Assembly (NCBI GenBank): GCA_019009955.1
Contig: CM032229.1
Span: forward strand, 4,766,001 to 4,830,000
Origin: Riptortus pedestris
Lineage: Eukaryota > Arthropoda > Insecta > Hemiptera > Alydidae
Length of the DNA: 64,000 nucleotides
Direction of reading: 5' to 3'
The notes under the pieces were generated by a model that saw only the letters and a program-made list of their open reading frames with translations, made no database searches and was not told the origin of the DNA. Both the position numbers and the translations under genes were made by a program. Of the stretch, positions 22,340 to 33,648 are shown piece by piece. How positions within the stretch are numbered: the first letter of the stretch is position 1; each line of letters begins with the position of its first letter.

Positions 22340-23165
22340 TCAGTCTTCAGTAAACTCCCACTTCTACTCCTAGGATTTTTACATAGAACTAGCTAAGGTA
22401 CCCGGCTTCGCCCGGGAAATCATTTGAGGCAGAATGGTGATGGTAATTTTTTTTGGGCTTTACTTTGTACAATATTTTTACATTTTCCCGTCTCAATGCT
22501 TAGGATTTACACCCGAGTCCGGCGTGCTGGGGATATTTTAATAATAAAAGTATTTGTTATGCACATAATCCTACAAAATACACAATATTATTATATTACC
22601 CGTTTCCTGTACATGTACCTTTTTTTATATATAACATAATCATAAATACCCATATTATTATAGTCAAAAATACGGAGTTTCCTTGATTTGGGTTTAGTCT
22701 TTCGTGTCCTATAACATTGTTGACCCCTTCTATTTTTTTTCGTGTATGCCTCATTCATTCTCCGTTATATGGCAAAAGTGCATTTAAAAAAAGTTACTTT
22801 AAATAACAAAAAAAAAACAGCATTTGTTATAGGCACGTTTGCCAAAAAATGAATAGGTTACGAAATATTGCAATTTTATATTTCAAACCTCCCTTATAAC
22901 ACCCATTCCCGTTCGTCTCAGAGAATATTAATATAGCCTAAAATCCAAGTTGGGTTAGTAGTAAAATACATAAAATTTTAACATTAAAAAACGTTTCATA
23001 AAATTCGGTTCAGCCGTTTACGATTCTATGAAGGACATACAGACAAACACTCATTTTTATATATACAAAATAGAGAATATATGGTGAAATAAGGCCAGTA
23101 GTGTGGTATGCCACCACGAGGAAAACCTGTCTAGTTTACGCAGTCCCTGCGTAACGACCTTTTAT
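22340..23165 (+). repeat. HINE-like repeat split by a retroposon-like element
   Basis: 22340-22384 (TCAGTCTTCAGTAAACTCCC, ACTTCTACTCC) and 23120-23157 (CTGTCTAGTTTACGCAGTCC, CTGCGTAACGACC) are middle and 3' end of one copy separated by the 22385-23080 insertion. Confidence 0.7.
22385..23080 (+). mobile_element. Retroposon-like element, GGTACCCGGC start and CAGCCGTTTA tail
   Basis: Begins ACTAGCTAAGGTACCCGGCT, TCGCCCGGG, a start shared by a large group of short retroposon-like repeats in invertebrates, and ends AATTCGGTTCAGCCGTTTAC, GGACATACAGACAAACAC. The interior contains AACCTCCCTTATAACACCCA and CGTCTCAGAGAATATTAATA, the reverse complement of the tandem units at 16.9-17.7 kb. No protein is encoded. 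A fragment of its start lies reversed at about 41110-41150. Confidence 0.7.
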
Positions 23166-23457
23166 TCTATACCACTGGGCTTAGAATCCGAAAACTATGA
23201 TTTATCTAGAGTTGTTTCTAAGATTCTAAGACAAGGGTTCTTGGGCCGATAGAAGGCCCCAATTTGGAGTTTGAGAGACTGTAGACGATAGAAATGCGCG
23301 TGGAGACGAGGAGGGTATCGAGCCGACACCACCTGTGAGATGGGACCACGCCTACTGGAGATTGATTGCCAGGCTTGAGAGCCCCTACTCCACTTTCCGC
23401 CCTACAACCCTTCACTCTAGCCACCTGTTGCTCTCTCAGCTGCTCAGTTGACAACTA
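23166..23457. other. Unique GC-richer sequence, no gene supported
   Basis: Composition is richer than the surroundings and the minus strand has a 78-codon open frame (23218-23454) with no recognisable domain and no clear splice sites. It could be unique intergenic DNA or an unrecognised exon. Confidence 0.4.
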
Positions 23458-23640
23458 GTGGCAAATCTCTTATTGACCTTGTACTCGGCGCTAATTTCGA
23501 AAAAAAAAAAAAATGTCTTCAAATGTTAACCGATCCTACCTAGGCGATGACGAATATGAGACACATTCAAATTTAATCATATTTGTCGGTTAAGATCTTG
23601 TAGTTCACTGATGGCTTGAAAATGGCCAGGATAATGGGGC
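23458..23640 (+). repeat. HINE-like repeat, diverged 5' fragment
   Basis: GCAAATCTCTTATTGACCTT, GTACTCGGCG, AACCGATCCTACCTAGG and ATGACGAATATGAGA follow the family order. Confidence 0.75.
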
Positions 23641-24479
23641 TTTAGAGAATGGGTTTTCTATATATATGAATGAATGTCACATTCGAATTTTAAATATCTA
23701 GATTCATTGTACCTTAGTATGTACAACAAAAAGATAAATATTCAGGATGTGACGTAATCTAAGAAAATTAATATTATTAATTTACGACAATATTGTTCTA
23801 TTTATTTCTACTTCCTTGTACAAAGTAGATGATGCATTGTGATCGAGAAAAATTAACTTAAATTAATACACTATATGAATAATGAATGAATATATGAATA
23901 CTATAAATATATACTTTATGAGACAAGCATGAAAAATTAGTCACAAAGAAAAACAAAATTAACATGAACTTACAAACTACTCAAGACTTATGGAGAAATA
24001 CTTCACATATGGCAAGACCACTTACTGGCTGAGCTCAACTAGTAAGCTAAGAGAAATTAAGAATTTAGAGAAGCAGTCGCCTTACGAACTTAAACAAGAA
24101 AAGACAAAGTCATTCTTCCAAGGTATCGAATTGTACATACTCTACCAGCACACTTATACTTGATGAAGAAACAATATACTCAATGACTGCAGACAAAGCC
24201 ATGACTAACAGATCACACACGAATTACATGTACTACAAAAAATCAAAACAAGCTGTATCTTATTTTTAATTTAACACTAACGTTTTCTTTTTATTCTTTA
24301 GTATTCTTTTAGTTTAAACACAAAAAAAAATTACAAAATTTGTATTCGTTATATTTTATGATATAGTCATCACATTGTTCAAGTACATCTGCTTATTTGA
24401 ATTTTTAATAGTTTATAATATAATAATAACTAATAATTCCCTAATGCATTTAATGGATAATGTTTTAACCTTTTATACT
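23641..24479. other. AT-rich spacer, no gene seen
   Basis: No transposon end, RNA gene or supported coding frame. Confidence 0.5.
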
Positions 24480-24812
24480 AAGTATTTGTAAATAATTTCT
24501 ATAGATATTTTAATTTCACTTTTTGTTTCGTAATTTGTTTAGTTTGGTAGTAGTGTTATTATTGCAAAGCATCTTAGTTATTTTCAATTTTAGCGTTATT
24601 CATTGTTGGTTTATATTTTTGTGCCTTGCTGTGACCTATTTCTTTTTTTTTTCCTTGCATCCTGTTGTTTTCTATTTTTTTGTGTATTTTAGCAGATTTC
24701 CCCTAAAGGAAATCAGCTATTGAGGTTGTACTCATGACGGGATTTTCGAAATTTTTCATCAAATGTCCATCGATCTTACCCAGGAGATGACGAAAATCAG
24801 GTCTGTTCAAAA

Positions 24813-24862
<50 letters not shown>

Positions 24863-25710
24863 TCGTTACCAAAATCGATATTTAGTCGTTTCATGTAAAA
24901 AGAAAGATCAAGTTCGTTAACGGCTGAAATCGGGCCAGAGGAGAATTTTCGAAAATTCGAAATATCTCCGTTACCATAGGTTAAATCAAAAAATTGTATA
25001 GAACCAATCCTATTGCAAATTATATTTACTATAAATATTGACATATACATTTCTTCACTATCTTTAATATTAACCGAGATATTTGAATTTTTCAGTTTTC
25101 AGCCATCAGCAAACCACCTCTTCTACTCATGTTACAATAACAATACTCTGCTACATAATAAAACACATTATTCGAAGTTTAAATACCAAAAGTTGTATTC
25201 AAGAGACCTTTATTATACGAGATGCATGCAAATATGTCCTGGTGACCCCCCCCCCCTCGTCTTAAGGTTTTGAACTACTAACATTTGATTGATGGAGATA
25301 GCAATTATTCAGACTTATTATTAATTACAGTACTAAATATACTAAGTAGTTCTCAATGAAATTAATATGTTATATTCTGATATATTTCAGTAATATTTTT
25401 CTTGTTTGTTTACATTTCTAACCTAACGCTTCCTGTCGGCAGGTTATTGAAATTGGATGAAATATTTCTTATTCCCGTTTGTATTTATTAACGGTAGTGT
25501 TGTGTTAGCAGTATGTATATTTATCTATTACTAAACTACACGAGGGAAATCTGCTTAGTTTACGCAGCCCCTGCGTGACGGACTTTTTATTCTATTAGCT
25601 GTTTTCTAATTTAATTTTACGTTTATGAAATTCTGTTTTTGTTGTTTTGTTTTTCGAGCAATGCCGCCTTGTTTTATTAATATATATAAATAAATAAATA
25701 GACTAGAGGT
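24480..25710 (+). repeat. T-rich retroposon-like family copy, interrupted
   Basis: 24480-24689 aligns by eye with 61310-61470 (TTAGTTGGTGTTATT versus TTTGGTAGTAGTGTTATT, then GTGACCTATT versus GTAACCTATT). The match continues after the inserted HINE at 25584-25710 (TATTCTATTA … CGAGCAATGCCGCC, then AAATAAATAAATAG). This gives a before/after view of one HINE insertion site. Confidence 0.75.
24690..25583 (+). repeat. HINE-like repeat, full-length long form
   Basis: AGCAGATTTCCCCTAAAGGA at the start, (TA)n at 24816-24856, then CGTTACCAAAATCGATATTT, ATATCTCCGTTACC, TTCAGCCATCAGCAAACCAC, a C-run at 25248, GTGTTGTGTTAGCAGTATG, GGGAAATCTGCTTAG and CCCCTGCGTGACGGAC. At ~894 bp it is one of the best long-form copies. 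It lies between T residues of the T-rich repeat. Confidence 0.95.
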
Positions 25711-25879
25711 AAAAACGATTTTTTTTAAATATATATTTCCTCTGCAGTCACTCATGAGATTTTCAGTTATTAGCAACTGTATCACTAATCATCTCATTCA
25801 GAACTTAAATTTAAAATTTGAAGTCGTGTTGTCAAAGTCTTTTTGAAACTGGAAAAACAGAAAATTGAATTTGAGATGA

Positions 25880-25945
25880 CATCACGAGTGTGTCATTCCA
25901 GCAAATGAGAAATATACTTAGTTCATGCTGTCCCAGCGAGACATA
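25880..25945 (+). repeat. HINE-like repeat, diverged 3' end
   Basis: GTCATTCCAGCAAATGAGAA, ATATACTTAGTTCATGC and CCCAGCGAGACATAC resemble a decayed 3' terminus. Confidence 0.5.
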
Positions 25946-27137
25946 CTTTTTTTCTAAGCCTTTTGACAATTATGATAATTCTGAAGTATCAAAGATACAT
26001 ATCTGATGTTATAATTGATTACTTATTCAGAACACCGGTGTTTTCGTGGTTAAAGCACTGGCATCACCATGCCAGATAAAAAGAGCTACATTCTCAGCAT
26101 TTTGAGACACTTATGTATCTAGTCGAATATGTAAGTAGTTATGTTTATTCTACAATACGACAGGGAATGGATCAAGCTTGGCCTTCCGCCAAAAGCTGTT
26201 GGGATCTTGAACCTCAGATATATAATTATGAGCTGTATTGTGTATCTTCTAACCTCTTAAGTTGTTTTTACTACTTCCTGCATATTTTGTATAATTCACC
26301 TCATGAATTTATAGTCTTTAAATCTGGTTCAAACAATTAAAGAAGACCTAAATAACATTTAATGTAATTCTCCACCTATCTGAGCTTGTTCGTTACAGAA
26401 TCACAAACGAATTCTAATCTTCGGTAGTTAAAGTGAACGCAAACTAATCACTGGTTGACAAGTTCATTGAAATTATAATATCGACAAAAGCTAGGAACCA
26501 GTTCACTATATTCTGTATATTATAAACTTTGCATATACAGGGTGTCCCAACTTTTGGGTGTCTTGATGAGGCAGAATTGTGACCACTGAAGAATCTTTTC
26601 AGTCCACATTTACTTCTCCACCGACCTTAATTTTGAAATTTCCAATGGAATGTCATACTTTTTATGACGGATTCTTGTAGAAAATCAAATTCTAAAACGA
26701 GTTTATATCAGTGAATTTTTCTATTTGGCTCATCCTTCAGCAGCAAAATTCACAAATCTTTATTTCAACAAAGCACGTCTGATTGAAAAATTCTGCGACA
26801 TAAAAGTTGTAGACAAGACAATTATCTTTGAAACAAGTCTATGAGAAATGGAATGAATTCTGAGGTAAAAAAAAAAAAAAAAATTAAAACTTCCATGAAG
26901 GATACCGTTTTCTTTACATGAAATTATACAGATTCCTGTAAAAAATGTATTCCTTTACAAATAACCACTATGTAATTAGTTAAAAATAAATTAATTCTAG
27001 GAACGTTTTTTGTTATTGTTGATGCTTTTTGAAGTAAACATTTTTTTTGGATGACGAGTTAATAAAACTGACCATGTTACTACTGAACTTGAAAAAATAA
27101 ATATATTTTGTTCATTAATCAAACAAAATAAAACGAA
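25946..27137. other. AT-rich sequence, no gene supported
   Basis: One possible transposon tip, ACAGGGTGTCCCAACTTTTG, occurs at about 26539 without a partner. The 75-codon frame at 26113-26340 shows no domain. Confidence 0.45.
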
Positions 27138-27205
27138 ATATTTGTTTCAAGAAATATTGATCCACCTAGCGCTAAAGAGTTAATAGTAGATGCGGTAATA
27201 AGTAA
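27138..27205 (+). repeat. LINE 3' tail fragment
   Basis: TTGATCCACCTAGCGCTAAA and GTAGATGCGGTAATAAGTA match the tail that follows the LINE remnant at 18.96 kb. Confidence 0.5.
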
Positions 27206-27779
27206 ACAAACAGAAACACATTGAATTCTAGCATAATACTTAAAAGCTCTGATTTTAAATGATGTCATTTTAAAATAATATATGGCATCACCTTTCCAGT
27301 GCATTGGATCGGAAAATGTCATAGGGCATAATCAATAGATCTTTTCACATTAAACATAAAATTCGCTATAAGAATGTATTTCTAATAAATACGAAGAAAT
27401 ATTAAATTGTCGCCCTCCCCTAACAACCCCCCTCCCATCTTCTTCCTTCTGAGATTTCAATTAAAAGACGAGGTGCTCTACAACAATCCCAAGTATGAAA
27501 TTTCAACATTCTATGAATAGCTGTTTTAGAATTACTCGAGATATGCACTATCAGTCACAATTGGTTCAGGGAGGTTAATAAAACGTAAAATCCATTGAAA
27601 GATGAAGAAAAACCTTTTGGCGGTTGCAATACTTGCTAGGCAGACGAAATGCACTGTAAAAGAATACTAATTCTACATACCTCGACGAAATGTTGGAAAA
27701 TGAAGCATGTTTTCTTCTTACCTGAAACAAAAAGAAAATATTTTATCAATGATTTCCCTATTGCACAATATCATTAGTT
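27206..27779. other. AT-rich spacer, no gene seen
   Basis: Nothing recognised. A short C-rich run lies at about 27413-27436. Confidence 0.5.
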
Positions 27780-28705
27780 TCGATTTTCAGTTTTGTACCT
27801 AGTTTTGAATTTTGTCTTTATTTGTTCCCTCGTTCATTTATTTTGTTCTTTGTTGTGTTCCATTTTCATTTTTTGAGTTCCACTCTTTTATATTTTGATT
27901 CTCCATGTTTTATGTTCCTTTTATGTTTTGTGTTCCTTTTGTGTTTTATGTTCCTTTTATGTTTTTGTTCCTTTTGTGTTTTATGTTCCTTTTATGTTTT
28001 GTGTTCCTTTTGTGTTGTGTTCCTTTTGTGTTTTATGTTCCTTTTATGTTTTGTGTTCCTTTTGTGTTTTATGTTACTTTTATGTTTTGTGTTCCTTTTG
28101 TGTTTTATGTTCCTTTTATGTTTTGTGTTCCTTTGTGTTGTGTTCCTTTTGTGTTCTATATTCCTTTTATGTTTTGTGTTCCTTTTGTGTTGTGTTCCTT
28201 TTGTGTTCTATATTCCTTTTATGTTTAGTGTTCCTTTTGTGTTCTATGTTCCTTTTATGTTTTGTGTTTCTATGTTACTTTTTATGTTTTGTTTTTTTTA
28301 TGTTCCTTTTATGTTTTGTGTTCCTTTTGTGTTGTGTTCCTTTTGTGTTGTGTTCCTTTTGAGTTCTATGTTCCTTTTATGTTTTGTGTTCCTTTTGTGT
28401 TGTTTTTTCCTTTTGTGTTGTATGTTCCTTTTTTGTTTTGTGTTCCTTTTCTGTTGTCTGTTCGTTTTACCTTTTGTGTTCTATGTTACTTTTATGTTTG
28501 TGTTTTTATGTTACTTTTATGTTTTGTGTTCCTTTTGAGTTGTATGTTCCTTTTGTGTTCTATGTTCTACGTATTTATGTTTTGTTTAATTTTGTTATTT
28601 TTTGTATTGTTTTGTTTTTATTTGAGTTTTTTTTTTTTTAAGTTTTATTTTAGAGCAACATCGCCAAAGCTGCGAAGCTTAAATAAATAAATAAAAGAAA
28701 AGTAA
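27780..28705 (+). repeat. T-rich retroposon-like family copy with expanded minisatellite
   Basis: The ~20-bp phrases GTTCCTTTTATGTTTTGT and GTTCCTTTTGTGTT(TTAT) repeat from about 27895 to 28590. After them come TTTTAGAGCAACATCGCC, GCTGCGAAGCTT and (AAAT)n, the standard end of this family. All plus-strand frames stay open because the T-rich units lack stops, so the long 'FCVPF' frames are not genes. Confidence 0.9.
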
Positions 28706-28723
28706 TTATATAAAATTAAATAA

Positions 28724-29445
28724 GGAAGTAAAACGTCTGCCACTCAGAGACTCCATTAACTAACTGGAGGGGTGGCGATTAACTGTATGTCATACCAGAA
28801 AGTGTGATAAACAAATTCTATTATTTCTACAATATTTGAAAAAAACAAAACAAAACATATATAAACCCAGATTCCCACGAAACCTGTGTATTTGTCTGAA
28901 TTTATGACGTCATCACACAATGTATATCAATACATCTCATCTAGTAAGGATCTGTTGGAAACAATATTTGATATTTACGCTTTGATAAAGACGTTTGATC
29001 ATAAATGTGTTTATTGTTAATGAGTAATGACTAAAAGTGTGGTTTACTAAAAGCTGAATATTAAAACAATTAAAAATGTTAATATCTAGTTTAATCTGCG
29101 AGAAAAGTGTATGGGGTAAAATTTATAGAAAATTAAATGTGCAATAAGAAAAGACACATAATAACGGGGATATTTAGAATTTTCGGTTTTCAGCCCCTAA
29201 AGCCCCTTCCCCAAGCCCGATTTCAGTCGATAAAATAACTTGATATTTACTTTTATATGATACGCGTATATATCGAGTTTGGTAATGATAACAAATAGAT
29301 TGCGACCGCCAGAGCTATAACAGTATACATTTAATTTTGAACGGACCCTATTTCCATGCTATTCTAGATTTGACCGGTGAAGATACTTCGAAAATCGCTT
29401 CTTGAGTCCATCCTCAATCGGTAACTGATTTCCCTTAAGGGGCGA
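28724..29445 (-). repeat. HINE-like repeat, long form, diverged
   Basis: A decayed 3' tip (AAACGTCTGCCACTCAGAGA) is followed in reverse family order by AAGCTGAATATTAAAAC, ATAATAACGGGGATATTTAG, TCGAGTTTGGTAATG, GCGACCGCCAGAGC, TTTTGAACGGACCC and CTGATTTCCCTTAAGGGG. The core has almost no microsatellite. Confidence 0.85.
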
Positions 29446-29655
29446 AAATCCACAAAATAATATCCTCACTATCCATTATAGGAAGATACAGAGAACTGGA
29501 GGAGAACAGACTGGAATATGGAGAAACTCGCTGCTTGACAAGATCTGGAATGAGAAGGGGAGAGTCGGGCTGGCTCCAGTAAGGAGATGTACTCTCTCTC
29601 TTCTCTAACCAACGCCTTATAGCAGCTGACTTCTTTTACTAGCAGCAATGTGAAA
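29446..29655. other. Unique GC-richer spacer
   Basis: A 63-codon minus-strand frame (29469-29660) overlaps the next repeat and has no domain. No gene supported. Confidence 0.4.
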
Positions 29656-30372
29656 GGCACCTCACGCAGGGGCTGCGTAAACTAAGCAGATTTCCCACGT
29701 ACTCGATGACACAGAAATGATCCCGTCTCAACATATATGCTCGAGTTAACAATAAATTTCAAATTCCTGTACCCACCACACCATTCCTCGTAGGAGTTTA
29801 GATATTATTTAATATTATCTTTAGTGTTCAATGAAAGTATTAAATATCGAGTATGGTTTATATCAAACAAGATATTTTGAGTCAATACCGCAGTCTTAAT
29901 TGCTTGACGTTATCACACAACCTATTTGCATGTATCTCGCAAAGTGGAAGTTCAATGAAATAAATATTTGTCATTTAAACTTCGAATATAAAGTGGTTCA
30001 TGATATAACAGCTTATTGCTAATGCGACTTGAAGGGGAGTGGGGGTTTACAGAAGACTGAAAAATAAGAAATGTAAACAACTTGGTTAATATTCAAAATA
30101 AAGGAAAAATGTATGTAACAACGTTTATAGGAAATTATAGAAATCCTAAAACGTAGGTAAGAAGATTACATAAAGCGTTTAAATATCGATTTTGGTAACA
30201 AACAAAAACAAAATTTGTGACCACTAGATCGTTAACAGACTATGAATATATGTATATAATTTAGGAAGGACCTCAGTTACGTCATCTCCTAGGTGGGATC
30301 AAAGGATATTTGAAGAAATTTTTTCAAAAATCGCATCATGAGTTTGACCTCAATAGCTGATTTCCATTTCCA
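29656..30372 (-). repeat. HINE-like repeat, near complete
   Basis: CTCACGCAGGGGCTGCGTAA, ACTAAGCAGATTTCCCACGT at the 3' end, then AGTGGGGGTTTACAGAAG, AACTTGGTTAATATTC, GTTAACAGACTATG, GGACCTCAGTTACGTC and TTGACCTCAATAGCTGATTT. The palindrome at the 5' tip is replaced. Confidence 0.88.
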
Positions 30373-30850
30373 AAACTAACAATAAATGTAGAACATCAAT
30401 AGTATAACATCATTGATTTTATGAAAGTTTTCCATCCGACTCATAAATACTGAGATATTTGATAATAATATGATGCTTCGAAATAAGTGGTTCATTAAAT
30501 AACAGCTTCATGATAATACGAAATGAGTATGAATGGAGTTTACTGAAGGCTGGAAATTAAAAAAATGCAAATATCTCAAATAATATTCGAGGTAGAGAAA
30601 CAATATATGAAAAATATTTTTCGTAGATTAAATTAGCAAATAAGATTGGTTCTATACAAATATTTGATGTGACTCGTAATGGAGGAGATATTTGAAATTT
30701 TCAAAATTCTCTCTAAACCCCACTCCCTTATATGCCATATAAATAGTAAATAGTTTTGGATGATGAATATCCGAAGAATTATTTATTATTATGAAAACGC
30801 GTTCTTCGTAGAATCTCAAAGGCTTATTTCCTTTGAGGGAAATTTGCTAA
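30373..30850 (-). repeat. HINE-like repeat, rearranged fragments
   Basis: Blocks GTGGTTCATTAAATAACAGC, GAGTTTACTGAAGGCTGG, AATATCTCAAATAATATTCG, AGGAGATATTTGAAATTTTC and TTTCCTTTGAGGGAAATTTG occur in reverse family order with missing pieces. Confidence 0.75.
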
Positions 30851-31141
30851 AAGCAAACCCCCAATCACTTTTAGCAATCATCAATGAATTTGCCTCAACT
30901 GAATCATCATCACAATCTAAAAGCTATGATTAGTTATAACCAATGTGTTCTTTAGAAAGCTGCCATATTTGTGATGGTATGATCAATAAATCGAATCACA
31001 TAGATGGGCCAAGGCACATGAATTAATAAGAATGAGAAACGTTTGCTCTTTAATCTTGTCACCGCTGTTCTCTATTAGAGCGAATCGGCGTTCACCGTAT
31101 TGAACATCTGCTAAATGAACACAAATGAAATTGTGGTTTTA

Positions 31142-31300
31142 GCAGATTTCCCTTAAGGAAAATCACCTATTGAGCTGGTACTAATGACAAAATTTTCGAA
31201 AAATTGCCTCAAATTTCAATTGATCCTACCCAGGATATGACGAAAATGTGGTCCAATTAAAACTATATGTATGTGGTCTCTCTCTCTCTCTCTCTCTCTC

Positions 31301-31345
<45 letters not shown>

Positions 31346-31720
31346 CACACACACACACACACATTCATACATATACTCTCTAGCAGTCACAATTTTTGAT
31401 ATCAGTATTTATTATTGCCCGCTTTTTGCTATTTAGGCTAAATGGAACGGGTTAGTTACACGTTACCACGCTTTTATAACCAGAGTGGGTCTAAGGATTT
31501 TATTTAATGAGTTCATCACTTAATAAATTCCTATTGCCCAGGCGGGAATCGAACTGGCCAGTCTTGGTCTACCATGTAATGATTTTAAGGACCAACGCTT
31601 TAACTCATATGGCTAAGCTGAACCCCCAATTTTTGTTTGATCGTTATCAAACTCCATAATTTTTTGTTTTATTTAAAAGTAAAGATCAATAGTGTGTTAA
31701 ACCCGCAAGTCGAAAATATG
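31142..31720 (+). repeat. HINE-like repeat with composite microsatellite, split by a SINE
   Basis: GCAGATTTCCCTTAAGGAAA, ACCCAGGATATGACG, then (CT)n at 31280-31301, (TA)n at 31305-31341 and (AC)n at 31345-31364, then CTCTCTAGCAGTCACAATTT. The SINE interrupts at CAATTTTTG and the copy resumes at 31627 with TTTGATCGTTATCAAACTCC. Confidence 0.9.
31399..31626 (-). mobile_element. tRNA-derived SINE with target duplication
   Basis: The minus strand begins GGGGGTTCAGCTTAGCCATA, TGAGTTAAAGCG (RNA polymerase III A-box-like) and has CAGTTCGATTCCCGCC (B-box-like, GTTCGATTCC). The body then runs to GTGGTAACGTG…CCATTTAGCC and a short AT-rich tail. The duplication CAATTTTTG flanks it at 31390-31398 and 31627-31635. 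This is the best-defined copy of the family and lies inside a HINE-like repeat. Confidence 0.85.
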
Positions 31721-32605
31721 CTTAGTTTACCAGATTTTTGTACTGGAGTCCCCTACCTGTACCTATCTACATTTAGGGATGATTTCAAAATCCTCTCACC
31801 TCATAGATATATCAAAGAGGATTTTGAACTCCATAGAAAATATGTATACCTACTTCTCTGCCTGAATGAGGAGTGCCCTAGTAAGTGAAAAATACGGAAA
31901 AACGATATAGTATATACTAAACCTTTTTTTATTGACCTGCATAACGTCATAATAAGTATAAGTGAGAGTGCAATAGTATAAGTATGCTAAATACACAGTT
32001 TCCGGTGAGTAGTGCAGTAAAGGTATCAGCCTGCGCCGTTCTCCAATACAAATGCATTTGACGCCGTTCATTGGATGCACCCTGCAATAGGCCATTAGCC
32101 AATTGCATAGTATTTTTTATAAATTGTTGCATTACTATATGACAAGATCTTAAGTTATTTTGAATTATTTGATTGGTATAAGAAATTATAGACCAGCGTC
32201 GCTTGAAGTGAGTAATATTGCAGATTGCTCAAAATTCTTATCAGTGTTTTGATAAGTAACTTTTCAAATGAGAAGATATTTCAATATTTAATTGAAATAT
32301 TATCGTCAAAAGCGAAAGGGGTAGAAGTTCGCAGAGAGAGGAAAGAAATAACTGATGGATATTGGACAGATAAAACTTTCTTGAATGAACGGAACCGGTT
32401 AAACGTTATCTGTTGGCACTTCGTACACCGCCCGTTCACGACTGCGCTATCACGACTGCAGTAAATTGGAAGTCTTACCAAATGCCATGGTTTCTGCCAT
32501 AGCTCCTAGGAATCGTAAGGGCGGTGCACGGCGGAATACCCAGCTGTTTCCTCATCTAGTTAGGTGTGTCCCGTAATGCAAGGAACCCCATACAGTTAAA
32601 AATAA
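31721..32605. other. Mixed unique sequence, no gene supported
   Basis: Several 60-83 codon frames on both strands (for example 31637-31888, 32225-32464) lack recognisable domains. The first of them begins inside the HINE-like repeat, so it is not a gene. 32320-32600 is more GC-rich. Confidence 0.45.
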
Positions 32606-33050
32606 GTTCGTTACGCAGGGGCTGCTTAAACTAAGCAGATTTCACATGTGATGGTAGGACACACACTAGTTATGTCATCAAGTTACAACTCGATGAGTAT
32701 TAGGGGGGACACTGTAGGTTGTAAACAAGAAAGTACAAATACCTCGCTTAATATTTTTAATTGCGTTAAAAAGTAATCTACAGGACAATTGTAGAGCATG
32801 AATAACTATTCTATAAAAAAAATAGAACTATAGAATCAATTTTATTAAACTTAATAAAATTGATTCTATAGTATTTTTCAATCCGACTCATAGAGATATA
32901 TTGAATTTTCAAAATCTCGCCCCACTCTAACCCCCCCCCCTCTATTCCGGCTCCAATTTCACCCATTAACTAATAATGTACAATCATTAACATTGAACGA
33001 AATAGTAAAATATCAAGTATGGTATAGAGGAAGCAATGATTTTCGAGATA
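32606..33050 (-). repeat. HINE-like repeat, 3' half
   Basis: GTTCGTTACGCAGGGGCTGC, TTAAACTAAGCAGATTTCAC at the 3' end, then AATACCTCGCTTAATATTTT, an inverted AATTTTATTAAAC/TAATAAAATTGATTC pair near 32840, CCAATTTCACCCATTAAC and AATATCAAGTATGGTATAGA. Confidence 0.82.
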
Positions 33051-33059
33051 AGAACGTAA

Positions 33060-33615
33060 AATTTTAAATACGTAATCTGACGTCCCAGGCCGTATTTGCA
33101 TGTACCTCTCGCAGTAAACATTCGATGAAAACAATATTCAGTCTTTAAGCTTCCTATATAGTGGCTCATGATATAACAGCTTATTGTTAATCTGACATAC
33201 CCGTAAATGGGAGTGGGGATTTACTGGCCACTGAAAACTAATGCAAATATCTCGATTAATATTCTTCATATAGATAATACAAATATAAGAAAATTTATAG
33301 GCAATTAAATTTGTGATATGACTAGTCTTTATAGAATTTTTTTGACGCTACTTATATAAACATAGATAATTTGAATTTTCGAAATTCCCCTCCCCCGTTT
33401 GATTTCAGCCTTAACGAACTTGATATTTGGATCTGAATTTAATCATTTTGGATGAACCTTGTTAGCAGATATCCCTTAAGGGAAATAGGCTATTGAGGTT
33501 GTACTCATGACGGAATTTTCGACATTTTTCTTCAAATGTCCATCGATCCTACCTAGTAGATGACGAAAATGACTGATGATGTCCGTTCAAAACTGTATAT
33601 ATATATATATATATC

Positions 33616-33648
<33 letters not shown>

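Noticed and set aside
26536..26560. ACAGGGTGTCCCAACTTTTG as a transposon end
   Set aside because: The motif is common at several insect transposon termini, but no inverted partner or target duplication was found in the neighbourhood.
27822..28538. A 238-codon open frame rich in Phe/Cys/Val/Leu, with overlapping long frames of similar composition
   Set aside because: All frames arise from one T/C-rich tandem repeat without stop codons. There are no motifs and the amino-acid composition is periodic with the DNA unit.
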